The notes under the pieces: generated by a model
The model's database searches: none
What the model saw: only the letters and a program-made list of their open reading frames with translations
What the model was told of the DNA's origin: nothing
Translations under genes and position numbers: made by a program
Part shown: piece after piece, positions 31,552 to 42,329 of the stretch
Layout of the letters: each line of letters starts with the position of its first letter
How positions within the stretch are numbered: the stretch's first letter is position 1
Source: Phytopythium helicoides
Lineage: Eukaryota > Oomycota > Peronosporomycetes > Pythiales > Pythiaceae
Reading direction: 5' to 3'
Assembly: GCA_024867545.1 (NCBI GenBank)
Contig: JANFNE010000037.1
Location: 372,001-436,000, forward strand
DNA: 64,000 nt

Positions 31552-32631
31552 TTACACCCTGATATCAGCATCGTAGACCACGCCCAGCTGCTTGCGAATC
31601 TCGTCCATGATCTTCTGAATACCCAGCGACTCGTCCGGCGTGTACTCTGGGAGCTCGACTTGCTTGTTCTTGATCGCATTCGTGGCAGCCTCGGCCTCGT
31701 AGGTGAAACCTCCGATCTGAGGGAAGACGAAGGTGACGCCAGCTGCAGGCTCCGGTAGCGGGAACTCGGTCGTGACGATTTCCTCCTGACCAAATTGCTT
31801 GCCGTACGTCGTTACCTCGACCTTGGTTGGCATGTGTGCCGGCGAGCCGATCGTGATACGGCCCTTTGTGCCGTGGTACGTGGTGATCTCTTGCAGCTGG
31901 GTGTACGCCGAGTACTGCATCGTCGCAAACTTGCGGTCAGCATACTCCAGCGTGACATTCGCGTACACGTCGACCTTCTCGTCATCTTCTGACAGCCTGC
32001 CCACTGCCGTGATCTTGGTGGGAGAAGTTCCCAGGGCAAACGTGATGAACGCGAGCGGGTAGATGCCAATATCCAGCAGGGCACCACCACCCATCGCGCG
32101 CTTCCATATACGGTCGTTGTCGGCTTCAAAGGCGAAACCCATGTCTGCCTGTACATGCTGCACCTCGCCAATCACCCCGTTCGCTATCACCTCACGAACA
32201 TGTTGCATTCCCGGGAAGAAGCGCGTCCACATCGCCTCGAAGAAAAACAGTCCCTTCTCACGCGCCAACGCGATAGTCGCTTCAGCCTCGCGAGCATTCA
32301 TGGCCATGGGCTTCTCGACTACCACGTGCTTGCCGTGTCGAAGTGCCAGCTGCGCGTGCTCGGCGTGAGAAATGTGCAGCGTACCAATGTACACGACGTC
32401 GACTTCTGGGTCAGCACAGAGCAGCTCATACGAGTCGTAGGTCTTGGGGATGTTGTGAGTCGCAGCAAACTGCTGTGCACTGGCGAGCGAGCGAGCAGCG
32501 CATGCTGTCACCGACACCGACTTGCTCCCCACAGCGAGCGAGGTCAAAGCAGAGGCGAACGCGCCGGAGATGCGGCCGCAGCCGATGATCCCCCAGCGCA
32601 ATGGGGACGAGTCAGCGTTGCCAGAGCCCAT
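31552..32631 (-). CDS. Gfo/Idh/MocA oxidoreductase, intact (359 aa)
   Basis: I prefer ATG 32631 (MGSGNADSSPLRWGIIGCG) over the in-frame ATG at 32703, because paralogues begin 10-15 residues before the Rossmann motif. Motifs: GIIGCGRISGAF, YIGTLHISHAEHAQLALRHG, VEKPMAMNAREAEA, REKGLFFFEAMWTRFFP, GGGALLDIGIYPLAF, IRKQLGVVYDADI. It is the most divergent intact copy: GSKSVSV insertion, ISGAFASAL in place of IAQDFATAM, and a different loop around YADRKFATMQYS. It may have another substrate. It converges with the relic at 31030-31448. Confidence 0.9.
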   Translation of the reverse strand: MGSGNADSSPLRWGIIGCGRISGAFASALTSLAVGSKSVSVTACAARSLASAQQFAATHNIPKTYDSYELLCADPEVDVVYIGTLHISHAEHAQLALRHGKHVVVEKPMAMNAREAEATIALAREKGLFFFEAMWTRFFPGMQHVREVIANGVIGEVQHVQADMGFAFEADNDRIWKRAMGGGALLDIGIYPLAFITFALGTSPTKITAVGRLSEDDEKVDVYANVTLEYADRKFATMQYSAYTQLQEITTYHGTKGRITIGSPAHMPTKVEVTTYGKQFGQEEIVTTEFPLPEPAAGVTFVFPQIGGFTYEAEAATNAIKNKQVELPEYTPDESLGIQKIMDEIRKQLGVVYDADIRV

Positions 32632-33223
32632 GCTTGTGCTGCGATGCCGGTTTGAGTCGATGTTGGAAGATTGTGAAGTGATGACCACACTGGTGATGGC
32701 CACACTGAGGCCCTCGGAGTGGCGGCTACTACTTCAAGTGGCTGCATAATGCAGATGGCAGCGTAATCGATGATGCGCGAGAGATGGCAGGTAGCAGCGC
32801 ATCCCAAGCGTTAATCGATGAGTGCAAGGACGAGACTACGCCGGCGTCATCTTCATGAAACGTGATACCAAGGTAGATGCTTCGCTGAGCTGACTCCACT
32901 GTACTCCACATGTGCGCTAAACTTCAAACACTAGCATCAGGTGCCATCGGCACCTCATCCACGCATCAAAAGGTTCCGCTGGAGGTAGACTACTGCCTCC
33001 ACCTGGGAGTGCTTGAACATCGAGTCGAAGGCTTTTGCTCCGGGTGAATTCTGAGCGTATGCGTTACCGCGATGTCCTGCTGTAAACGATAAATCGCTTC
33101 ACTGGCAAAGATATTAACAAAACAACGTTAGATGACGGAGAATGAGGCGTTCATGTTCATTGCTCGTTACTAGTCGATAACTCTGTAGGTTCCTACAAGC
33201 AATCCAACGCGAAGTTCGCTCGC
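32632..33223. other. Intergenic region
   Basis: Holds the promoter of the gene starting at 32631 and the 3' flank of the next gene. I see no further gene. Confidence 0.4.
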
Positions 33224-34301
33224 TCAGCTGCGCTCGATTTCCGAGTCGTAGACGACGCCGAGCTGCTTGCGGACCTCGTCCATGATCTTCTGAAGAGCAA
33301 GCGAATCGTCCAGAGTGCACTCACTGGCCTCGGTCCGCTTGCTCTGGACGGCATTGGTTGTAGCCTGGGCTTCGTAGAGCAGCCCCGAGTGCAGCTCGCC
33401 GAATGCATACTTGGCGTCGGGGGCGACTTGAGGCAACGGGAATAGCGACACGCTGTCGTCAAGCTTGAAGCTCTCACGGTACTTGGTCAACACCACGCGC
33501 GACGGCACGTGTCCCTGGTGTGTCGATCAAGATCCGACCCTTGGATCCGTGGATGCTCACAGTCTCTCTCATGTACGTGAACATGGAGTACTGGACGGTG
33601 CCAAACTTATTGTTGCCGAACTCGAGCGTCACGTTCCCGTACACGTCAACCTTCTCGTCGTCCGAAAGCTTTCCGACTGCAGTGATCTTGATCGGAGAAG
33701 TGCCAAGCGCCATTGTCACGAACGAGAGAGGGTAGATGCCAATGTCTAGCAGTCCGCCACCACCCAACGAGCGCTTCCACACACGGTCGATGCCCTTGTC
33801 GAAGACATATCCGATATCAGCGTGGACGTACTCCACCTCACCGATCTCCCCTTGAGCCAAGAGCTCGCGCACGTGACGAACAGCCGGGAAGAAGCGCGTC
33901 CACACGCCTTCGAGGAAGAAAAGTCCCTTCTCCCGGGCTAACGCGATCGTTTCTTCAGCCTCACGGGCGTTCGTCGTCATGGGCTTCTCGACCAGAACGT
34001 GCTTGCCATGATGAAACGCCAACTGTGCGTACTTGGCATGGTAGATGTGGAGAGTTGCGATATATACGACGTCGACGTCCGGGTCGGCAATAAGCTCTTC
34101 ATACGAGCCGTATGCCTTGGGGAAGCCGTGAGCAGCGGCAAACTCCTCCGCCACAGCCAAAGATCGAGCCGCGCACGCCGTAAACACAGCCGACTTGCCA
34201 ACAATCGACACCATGGCTGTGGCGAAGTCTTGCGCGATGCGTCCGCAGCCAAGAAAGCCCCAGCGAACAAGTGGAGCGGTGGAGGAACTGGCGTCATTCA
34301 T
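33224..34301 (-). CDS. Gfo/Idh/MocA oxidoreductase with one +1 shift
   Basis: ATG 34301 (MNDASSSTAPLVRWGFLGCG). Rossmann GFLGCGRIAQDFATAM, VEKPMTTNAREAEE, REKGLFFLEGVWTRFFPAVRH and GGGGLLDIGIYPLSF are present. At about 33514 a run of three G, where two fit, moves the frame between RILIDTPG and HVPSRVVLTKY; after removing one G the protein runs to VRKQLGVVYDSEIERS. The single shift in a homopolymer may be a consensus error. It is divergently arranged with the copy at 34850, sharing a 550-bp upstream region that contains a 17-bp tandem repeat. Confidence 0.8.
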
Positions 34302-34523
34302 GCTTACTTGGCTGGATGCGCTCGTAGGAGGTGTCTTGATTCGGAGAATTCTGAAATGGATGAGCAAAAGGTAAGTCGTAGGGTGGATGCTCAATCGAAT
34401 TGCCGTGTAGACCGCTTATCACGAAACCAAGATGTCTCGTTGAGCTACGCTCTAAGTTCATCCACGACATCAAAGTGATGAATTGAAGTTGGCGTACTGT
34501 GATGCGGCAGGATGACGCGCTGG

Positions 34524-34608
34524 TGGCTGCATAAACCAAATGGCTGCATCATCATTGTGGCAGCATCAACGGCTTGGCAGCATCAACAGCTTGGCTGCAT
34601 CATTCGGT
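34524..34608 (+). repeat. 17-bp tandem repeat, five copies
   Basis: Five consecutive 17-base units begin TGGCTGCAT or TGGCAGCAT (34524, 34541, 34558, 34575, 34592), with the third and fourth copies nearly identical (..CATCAACRGCT). They sit between the divergent oxidoreductase starts at 34301 and 34850, so they could affect either promoter. An A-rich run follows at about 34634. Confidence 0.85.
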
Positions 34609-34777
34609 TAAGTGCAACCACGCAGCAAGCTAGCAAAAAAAAAAATTATCATGACCTTAAGCGGGATCTTTGCAGTAGTTGCCATCGCAATTGCTGATGC
34701 CTCAATCGATGGTCACCCTCTTGCTTTGCCCTCGGCCAACGCTCCACCAAACTACACAAGGTTCATAACGTAGCCGT

Positions 34778-34785
34778 CTCATTTT
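34778..34785 (+). promoter_or_regulatory. Putative oomycete initiator element
   Basis: CTCATTTT followed by TCTGTTTCC fits the oomycete initiator (YTCANTYY) and lies about 70 bases before ATG 34850. Confidence 0.45.
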
Positions 34786-34849
34786 TCTGTTTCCTCTCCA
34801 GCGCCCACTCCGATCGATATCAAGTCCCAAGGTCCCAGCATCCAACCTC

Positions 34850-35914
34850 ATGACGACCTCGACTCTCCCTTCCTCGTTCGTACGCTGGGGATTCCTCGGC
34901 TGTGGAAACATCTCGCATGACTTCGCCACCGCCATGGCCCCAATTGTCGGCAAATCGGCGGTGCTTGATGCCTGTGCGGCTCGATCTCTGTCAAGTGCAG
35001 AGAAGTTTGCTGCAACCCACAACATTGCGAAAGCTTACGGCTCGTACGACAAACTCTGCGCTGACCCTGACGTCGACATCATCTACATTGGCACAATGCA
35101 TCTCACCCACGCTGAACATGCTCAGCTCGCACTTCGTCATGGCAAGCACGTATTGGTCGAGAAACCGATGACGATGAACGCTCGAGAGGCTGAGGAGACG
35201 ATCGCCTTGGCTCGCGAGAAGGGTCTATTCTTTCTGGAAGGAGTGTGGACGCGCTTCTTTCCGGCTGTGCGTTATGTTCGCGAGCTGTTGGCCGAAAGAG
35301 CGATTGGAGACGTGCAATACGTGCAGTCCGATATGGGAATTGTGGTTGGATCCGATATCGAATTTGCGTGGAAGAGCTCTACGGGTGGTGGTGCCCTCAT
35401 TGGTATTGGCATCTACCCGCTCTCGTTCGTGACCATGGTTCTGGGAACAGAGCCGACTAAGGTGACAGCAGTGGGCAAGCTGTCGGAGAACAGCGAAGTG
35501 GATGTGTACGCAAACGTGACACTCGAGTATGGTGGCGACAAGTTCGCGACGATCCAATACAGTTTGCGCACCCAAATGTGCGAAACTCTGATGATTCTGG
35601 GCTCCAAAGGCCGAATCCTGATCAACTCGCTTGCGCACACGCCATCGCATGTGGTTCTGATCAAGTACGGCGCGAATGGGGAGGCGAACGAGACAACTAT
35701 GCAGTTCCCACTGCCTGAGATCGCTCCGAACGCGCGCTACAACTATCCTTGCTCCGAGGGTTTGCTGTACGAAGCTGAAGCTGCCATAGATGCCATCCAG
35801 AAGAAGAAGTCGGAGACCAGTGAGTACCCTGCAGGTGAATCTCTTGCGATCCAGAAGATCATGGATGGGATCCGCAAGCAGCTCGGCGTGGTCTACGATG
35901 CAGACAGACAGTAA
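34850..35914 (+). CDS. Gfo/Idh/MocA oxidoreductase, dihydrodiol-dehydrogenase type, intact (354 aa)
   Basis: MTTSTLPSSFVRWGFLGCG at 34850. NADP-binding GFLGCGNISHDF, VEKPMTMNAREAEE, REKGLFFLEGVWTRFFPAVRYV, GGGALIGIGIYPLSF and the terminal IRKQLGVVYDADRQ are all present and the frame is uninterrupted. Closest to the copy at 29910, with which it shares a 116-base identical tract; elsewhere the two differ at many third positions. A cytosolic NADP-dependent dehydrogenase of sugars or trans-dihydrodiols is expected from the family. The cysteine-containing YPCSEG near the C-terminus is specific to this copy. Confidence 0.9.
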   Translation: MTTSTLPSSFVRWGFLGCGNISHDFATAMAPIVGKSAVLDACAARSLSSAEKFAATHNIAKAYGSYDKLCADPDVDIIYIGTMHLTHAEHAQLALRHGKHVLVEKPMTMNAREAEETIALAREKGLFFLEGVWTRFFPAVRYVRELLAERAIGDVQYVQSDMGIVVGSDIEFAWKSSTGGGALIGIGIYPLSFVTMVLGTEPTKVTAVGKLSENSEVDVYANVTLEYGGDKFATIQYSLRTQMCETLMILGSKGRILINSLAHTPSHVVLIKYGANGEANETTMQFPLPEIAPNARYNYPCSEGLLYEAEAAIDAIQKKKSETSEYPAGESLAIQKIMDGIRKQLGVVYDADRQ

Positions 35915-36382
35915 GTAGTGTGGGGATAACGAGATGCTCAAGCATCAATCCACACTCTCTTCCATTTTTTTCGCAGTGATCTCGTGTGCGCAATCATGTG
36001 TGCGATGTCAGTACCTTTTGGGTTAATGCATGGACCTCTGCAACCGAAAAACTTTTCTCATGGATTGTCACTTCGATAAAAAGATGACGGAGAAAGTTGG
36101 TAAAAACTGAGTAATATGATTGTTGGTCATCAGCTGCACAGGAAATGTTTTGGAACAAGTAATATCACGTGATAAACAGCCTGTCTATCCTCCCTTCTGA
36201 TCCAGCTTTAGAGAAGGAATCTGTCAATCACCTAACACTTTTTTCTATACCAATATCTGTGAACAAGGATTCACGAGGCAGAATACATACGCTGTGCAAG
36301 CCGTCACAACGGTTCAGTGTAGCGCCACAAAGCCAAGGAACACTGCAAACTTATCAGCTGATCGAATGATACACGAAAACGT
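35915..36382. other. Intergenic region
   Basis: Nothing recognisable up to the duplication boundary at 36383. Confidence 0.4.
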
Positions 36383-36409
36383 CAACTATCATGATAGCTC
36401 GGCGTGAGA

Positions 36410-36691
36410 ATGCCTTACAAACCCGCATTGGGAAGCAGATATTTTCTAGACGAAATCCTGACCGGCGGTTTCATCTTTGAGTGGAACGGTGTTCTACTTG
36501 GCTTGACTTCCTTCTTATTGTATAAGCAGCACCAAGTTGTTTTAGATCCCCGTCAATGGATGCGTGAAAACGTATTGTGGCAGGTATTGACACGAAATCT
36601 TGAATTGGCAGGAGTGAAGGCCTACAGATCGATTAACTACCATCGCGGAAGCACATCACTTTCACCCAGTTGGAGTGTGTACACGGCATAG
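36410..36691 (+). CDS. Hypothetical small ORF, duplicate (93 aa), doubtful
   Basis: The same open frame as at 4837-5118, with five replacement and few silent differences. No domain. Listed only because it is open in both copies. Confidence 0.2.
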   Translation: MPYKPALGSRYFLDEILTGGFIFEWNGVLLGLTSFLLYKQHQVVLDPRQWMRENVLWQVLTRNLELAGVKAYRSINYHRGSTSLSPSWSVYTA

Positions 36692-36749
36692 CTCATATAT
36701 TGCGTCTTGGACTTGTGTTAGTATCGATTGTCGTGGACAGTAGAGCGGT

Positions 36750-36845
36750 TCAGTGGGAGTGCAGCCACTTAAATTGGAAGGTAAAATCAGCTCCAAAGTG
36801 GTCTAATGAGTTTTGCACTGCATAAAGCACCCACGTCAACATGCT
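36750..36845 (-). pseudogene. Antisense relic of membrane-family C-terminus, duplicate
   Basis: A copy of the relic at 5177-5272, encoding the final 31 residues (FGADFTFQFKWLHSH) and stop on the minus strand. Confidence 0.75.
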
Positions 36846-37496
36846 CGGAGAGAAATATCAAAACACATCTGCATTAAAAAGACGACTTTTAAATGTTTTT
36901 TATTGCAAGGAAGAAAGCTGTCACGGCACATCGTCTAGACCACAACACATTTTTTTTCTGAAAGAAAAGAAAGAGTTCTCGGATCAAGCTTTGTTCATTT
37001 TGAGGTCGTGTAAGCACATTCAGCAACTTGCTGAGTTATTTCTTCGGCAATGTAAAAGTATGTATATCCCATTCATCTCAGCCTACCCGCTTCTGACTTC
37101 TTCTGATTTGTGCACGCCCATCCGCGTCTCTTCACTAGTGACCACTCGTTTTCCTCGACTAGACCTTGCAGTACGAATCCTCGCTCCTCTGGAATCCTTA
37201 GTACCTTCATGTCAAAGTTGAAAAAGTGTTGTGAGGCCAATGCAACCCCTGACGTGTTTTCGTCAGCATTTGGAAATTTTGGGCGGGCATCAAAATAATA
37301 ATAGCTTTAAAAGCTCATCCCACCGTTACGGAACGCGCCAATCACAATGAAACCAAGATCTTGTGCACCTGCTGTGAGAGAACGCTTTTTTAGGGGGTGG
37401 TCACTCATATCAAAGTTAATTTTGCGTGAGTGCACGCGCAAGACTGTGGTCATTGGTGATCCATAAGCAAAACTCGAAATTCCATTGTCAAGAAAG

Positions 37497-39182
37497 ATGG
37501 ACTCCACACGAATCTCCTCCGCTCTTCGGCTTGCGCAAGTTGCTGTCGACAAGTGGGAGCTTGTGCAGGTTGAGTTACAAGGAAAGTACTCTCTTGCGCG
37601 CATGCGTGCTTTTCATGCCTACGCAAGTCAGTCACGCTGGTATCGCATTTTCTTCTGGTACATCGTCACTCCCATTCCATGCCTCGTCATCAACATACTT
37701 CTGGATATCGCACCACTCGCTCCACCGAGTGCCGGCCGTGATGCGAACTACGTCTTCTGGGTTCGTTTAACAGCTTTTACTACGATTGGTATGTACTGGG
37801 TGTGGATGCAGACCGGCTCCTTGACGCCAGCGCTCGGCATGAAGCCTTGGCATGCTCTATCAGGATCTATGGCCGTTGCCATCTCCTGCACGATGAGCAA
37901 TTACATCCTTGCGGGTTTCATCCCGATGCCCATTCCGTTTTTGCTGCTTGCGGAGACTCCTCCCTTCACAATATCGAATGCAATCATGATCGGATGTTAC
38001 TTCGGTCGCAAACTCATCAATAACGCAGAGCTCCGCGCCACCTTCAACCGAGCATTGAACACCAGCTCACTCCAAATTGCTCTAGTGTATATCTACCCGG
38101 CGTTCATCTTCGGCTTCAATTTGATCCCCTCAGAATACCAACCGCTATTCATGATCCTCATGCCAGTGATAAAAACCGCTGCCAAGAATATTTTGAGTAG
38201 ACTCGTAGCAAGCAATGATGACTTGAAGTCCGTCGAGATCATCTTCAACATCGACTGCTTCACTGCCATATACGTGTCATTAGCGATGCAGCGTGCTACA
38301 ATCTTGTCGACTTCACTCATGATTATGCTGATTGATATCGTTCAGGGTTTTGTATCAGTGTACGATGTCTACCAAGGGTTTCAACCGCTCAAGCGCTTCA
38401 TGGACGACTTGCCGCCTGGTCATCCACTGCACGGAAAGAACTTTTTGGAGGTGGCGATTGCTCTAGATCAAGAAAACGAGTTTGGCCCGCGTGATAAACA
38501 AACTTTAAACGAGACACTCTCTGGTCCAACGGTCCAAACAAAGTCCATCAAATCTCCACGACTAAGCATTAGTTCTACTGGGTTAAGATCTGTGTCAACC
38601 AAGGTATTTGTTGCTCCTCAACAAGTCGGAAATCAAGATATCTCTTGTAAAACGGACATGCAGCCAAATCTCTGCTCGCCCGAGAGCCGAGTGGCTTTCT
38701 TGCTAGCAGCACGAAAGTTGCTCTTCACGACAGAATTCATCATCCTTGTCGAGTACACAGAAGTTATCATTCCATTTTTTTACAGTAAGGCTTCTGTGGA
38801 TCACTTGTTTATTGCTCCATGATCATGCCATTCCTAACATCCATATCAATGGTCAGGTTTTCTTATGGCAGCATCTTACCATTTGCCCAACCGCGCCTTT
38901 TACTCGACCATTGCTGACATTGACGAACAGAAGTTATGGAGCGTGTTCGACAATGTGATCATGTATGCTGCTCTTGAGCTGATATCACTGCTGTTGATGG
39001 GATTTGTTCTGCGTCGCATCACTAGCGTGTCACCAATGCGCCAGGTGGGTTTTGTTCTCGACACGAAGCGCGTGCAAGTGCAGTCCAAGATGCTTTCGTG
39101 GGTGCTCTATGCTGTACAGAACTCGCTAGATCACTTTGGTGCTGACTTCAGCTTCAAGTTCAAGTGGCTACACTCCCACTGA
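37497..39182 (+). CDS. Multipass membrane protein family, intact (537 aa)
   Basis: Exon 1 37497-38784, intron 38785-38856 (72 bp), exon 2 38857-39182. It is nearly identical to the gene at 5924 in the first 130 residues and in the hydrophilic loop. Differences cluster between about residues 135 and 220 (SNYILAGF, LLLAETPPFT, ALVYIYPAFIFGFNLIPSEYQ), in MDDLPPGHP, and near the C-terminus (GFVLRRI, VLYAVQNSL, WLHSH), where this copy looks like other family members. That patchwork suggests conversion from a third locus. Topology and motifs are as for the 5924 copy; function unknown. Confidence 0.9.
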
Positions 39183-39680
39183 TCAACGTCGCTTTCTAAG
39201 TTGAACCTATCCCATGATTCGAAGACATGCTTTGTGGACCCTTCGTGATTTGGAACCGAGTTCCAAAGCAACCAAAGCAAGTCTAACCGCATCACGAACT
39301 ACTATCATCACTGTCAACGCTCCAATCATGTATTGATTAGGATATGAATGCCATCTGCTCAATGAATCTCTGCTCAATGAATCTCAGCACCACAAGTAAT
39401 GTAATTAGTAATGTGCATAGCTGGTAGTCTCACACCCGTCATGTACAGTCTACCAGAGCTGCAACTTTAAGAAGCTGTCTATTGCTGCAATTCAAAACGG
39501 CAGTGTGCACAATTCGGTAGCAGCGTTATCATGGCCAGGAGAGCCGGAGAATGGTATGACGAAGTGACATCCCTCATGTGCGGAACCATACCGTAGTACT
39601 CTGGTCGGCAAACTGAACCAAGGCAGGAACCAGCCATTGAAATTTGTGAGGAAAGATGGCAAATTTCCTTTCCCGACCTT
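39183..39680 (+). repeat. Family 3'-flank repeat, copy 3
   Basis: A diverged copy of the flanks at 3769 and 7610 (TGGAACCGAGTTCCAAAGCA, CATGGCCAGGAGAGCC, GGAACCATACCGTAG). It includes a small direct repeat CTGCTCAATGAATCT twice at about 39354-39383. Confidence 0.65.
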
Positions 39681-39870
39681 TTATAGTTCAGCACCAGCTG
39701 CTTGTTGTACTTACATGCCGCCACCTTCTTGCACTAACAATTTGGCTGATCTCAACCACCAATCCAAAGGTATTTATCACCGCCTTTCGCTGAATCACTA
39801 ATGCCAACTCAACACCTGACTTGATATTGTCTGTTGTCGACGTCTCGCACAAAAAGTAACTATTTCGAGC

Positions 39871-39905
39871 AAAAAAACAAACAAAACAAACAAAACAAAA
39901 CAAAA
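39871..39905. repeat. A-rich microsatellite (AAAC/AAAAC)
   Basis: AAAAAAACAAACAAAACAAA and following units form a simple-sequence repeat in the intergenic region. Confidence 0.8.
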
Positions 39906-40139
39906 TGTGAGGACCATTTATCCCACTTCCCACCAGAAGGGCCAGGTCAACCAAAGTGAGACCAACACGCCGTGCACCAGTGGAGCAGAAACGGATGATG
40001 GTTTGACTGATTGGCCGGTTAGACCCAAGAGCCTAACGTAGCGGTAGGCTCACACCAAAAACCCTCTGAAACAAACGATGACGCACACCTGGTGATACTA
40101 CGCGGGTTATATTTACTAAGAGTCTTGGATCGTTGGGGT

Positions 40140-40314
40140 TTTCCCTGAGAGACATCTTGTGAGCTCAACTTATCACAATCGAGTCGTCGGTTGGTTTCAG
40201 TCACCGACGCAGAGTGGCACCTCACGCTGAATTATTTCCGATCCAAGTAATAATAGCGTCCATGCATAGTGACACTCTGTCCATTCAAAACTTAAAATTT
40301 CTCTTTCAAGAAAA
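40140..40314 (+). promoter_or_regulatory. Upstream region of membrane-family gene 40315
   Basis: Highly similar to the orphan stretch 4630-4804. Conservation at distant sites marks this as the functional upstream region. It ends TTTCAAGAAAAATGGAC at the start codon. I cannot place individual factor sites. Confidence 0.55.
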
Positions 40315-41982
40315 ATGGACTCCACACGAATCTCCTCCGCTCTTCAGCTTGCGCAAGTTGCTGCAGATAAGTGGGAGCTCGTGCAGGTCGAGTTGCAAGG
40401 GAAATATTCACCTGAGCGCTTGCGGGCATTCTATGCTTATACAGTTCAGACTCGCTGGTGTTGCATTCTTCTCTGGTCCATCGTCACTCCCATTCCATGC
40501 CTCGTGATCAACATACTTCTGGATATCGCACCACTCGCTCCGCCGAGTGCCGGTCGCGATGCAAACTACGTATTCTTCGCTCGCATTGGGATCTTTGCTG
40601 TCATCGTTAACTACTGGATGTTGATACAAATCGGATACTTGACGCCTGCACTTGGCATGAAGCCATGGCATGCACTGTCAACTGCTATTATCGTCGGCAT
40701 TGCGTGCGCGATCAATGCTTATGAACTTGCAGGTCTCGTCGCGATGCCTGTTCCATTTATCTTGATTATTGCAACTCCTGCATTTTTGACACCGACAATC
40801 GTCATGTTCATAATCTACTTCGGCCGCAGAATCAAGAATGATCCAACACTCCGAGCATCCTTGAACCGAGCCTCAACCATCATTCACTTACAGATATTCC
40901 TCACATTTATCTATCCAACCTTCATCTACGGCTTCAACTCGATTCCCTCAAAGTACCAGACACCATTCATGATCCTCATACCAGTGACAAAAATCATCGC
41001 AAAGAACATCATGAGCAGACTCATCGGTAGCAACCACGACTTGAAACCCGTGGAGCTCATCTTCAACATTGACTGCTTCAATGCCATATATGTCTCACTG
41101 GCGATGCAGCGAGCTACCACAATATCGACTTCATTGGTTGTCATGCTAATTGATGCTATCCAAGGGTGCGTATCAGTGTACGATGTCTACACAAGATTTC
41201 AACCGCTCAAGCGCTTCATGAATAAACTACCAGCCAGTCATCCACTGCACGGAAAGAATTTTTTGGAGGTGGCGATTGCTCTCGATCAAGAAAGTGATTT
41301 TGTGCATCGCGATAGGCAGACTCTCTTTTCAATACCCTGTGGTCCAGCGTTAGACACCAAGTCCGTCAAACCATCGCATGCCAAAACTGGGCGGAGAGCT
41401 TCAGCCAAAGTATTTGTTGCTCCTCGTAAAAGTACGAATCGAGAAGCCGCCTGGAATCCGCACCCAAATCTATGCTCACCCGAGAGACGAGTTGTCTTCT
41501 TGGATGCAACAAAGAAGCTACTTTTCACGACAGAATTCGTCATTCTGGTCGAGTACACTGAAGTAATTATGCCGGTCTTCTACAGTACGTTTCATGTGCA
41601 TATACGTGCTGTTTACTTTCTTGGTCATGATACATACAACTGACGTGGATTGCCAGGTCTCCTCATGGCAGCAACGTACTACTTGCCCAATCGCGTCTTC
41701 TACGCGACCATCGCAGGCATCGATGAGCACGAGCTTTGGTCCATGGTCGCTAGCGTTCTCATGTACGCCAGTCTCGAGCTCACGTCACTCATAGTGATGG
41801 AGCTTGTGCTGCGTCATATCACCGGAGTGTCAGCCATGCGTCAGGTGGGTTTCGTGCTCGACACTCAAGGTTTAATAGCGCAGTCAAAGATGTTGTCGTG
41901 GGTGCTGTACGCAGTGCAGAACTCGTTGGAGCACTTTGGTGCTGACTATAGCTTCCAGTTCAAGTGGATGCACTCCCACTGA
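40315..41982 (+). CDS. Multipass membrane protein family, intact (531 aa)
   Basis: Exon 1 40315-41584, intron 41585-41656 (72 bp, GTACGT..CCAG, phase 1), exon 2 41657-41982. Start MDSTRISSALQLAQVAADKWELVQ. It differs from the twins at 5924 and 37497 in the membrane segments (NYWMLIQIGYLTP, PVPFILIIATPAFL, MFIIYFGRRIKNDP) and has a shorter hydrophilic loop, but keeps KVFVAP, LLFTTEFVILVEYTEVIMPVFYS and FGADYSFQFKWMHSH. It is a separate intact lineage of the family, not part of the recent duplication. Function unknown. Confidence 0.9.
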
Positions 41983-42329
41983 ACTGCATTGCTGTTCATA
42001 TAAACTGAGACTACACTGTCGAACAGGTTTTCTTTTGTGGTTGGCTGGCTTGGACTCGAGTCCCAAACGCAGACGCTACAATACTCACTCATCCAAGTTG
42101 CAACCGATTCGACTCTCCGTGATTGCCGTCGACGTCTCCACGACCTATTTTCCCATTCCAAACCCCCAATCGAATCCAATCAATGATGCCATCGCAACTT
42201 GCAGTGGCCTCCTTCCTTGCAAGTCCACTCGGGTCCTCCTCCATTGGGCAAAACCTGACCGAATTTCGTCCAATGCGTCCGTGGAGCCCTCCGTCACCGC
42301 CTCATATCCACTTATCGCCCGGAAGAGCC

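Larger units (their letters stand above)
36383..39182 (+). repeat. Recent segmental duplication, copy 2
   Basis: The partner of 4810-7609 (offset 31,573). The sequence left of 36383 is unrelated to that left of 4810, so the breakpoint is precise. The hypothetical ORF, antisense relic, promoter and two-exon gene are all retained. Confidence 0.85.
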
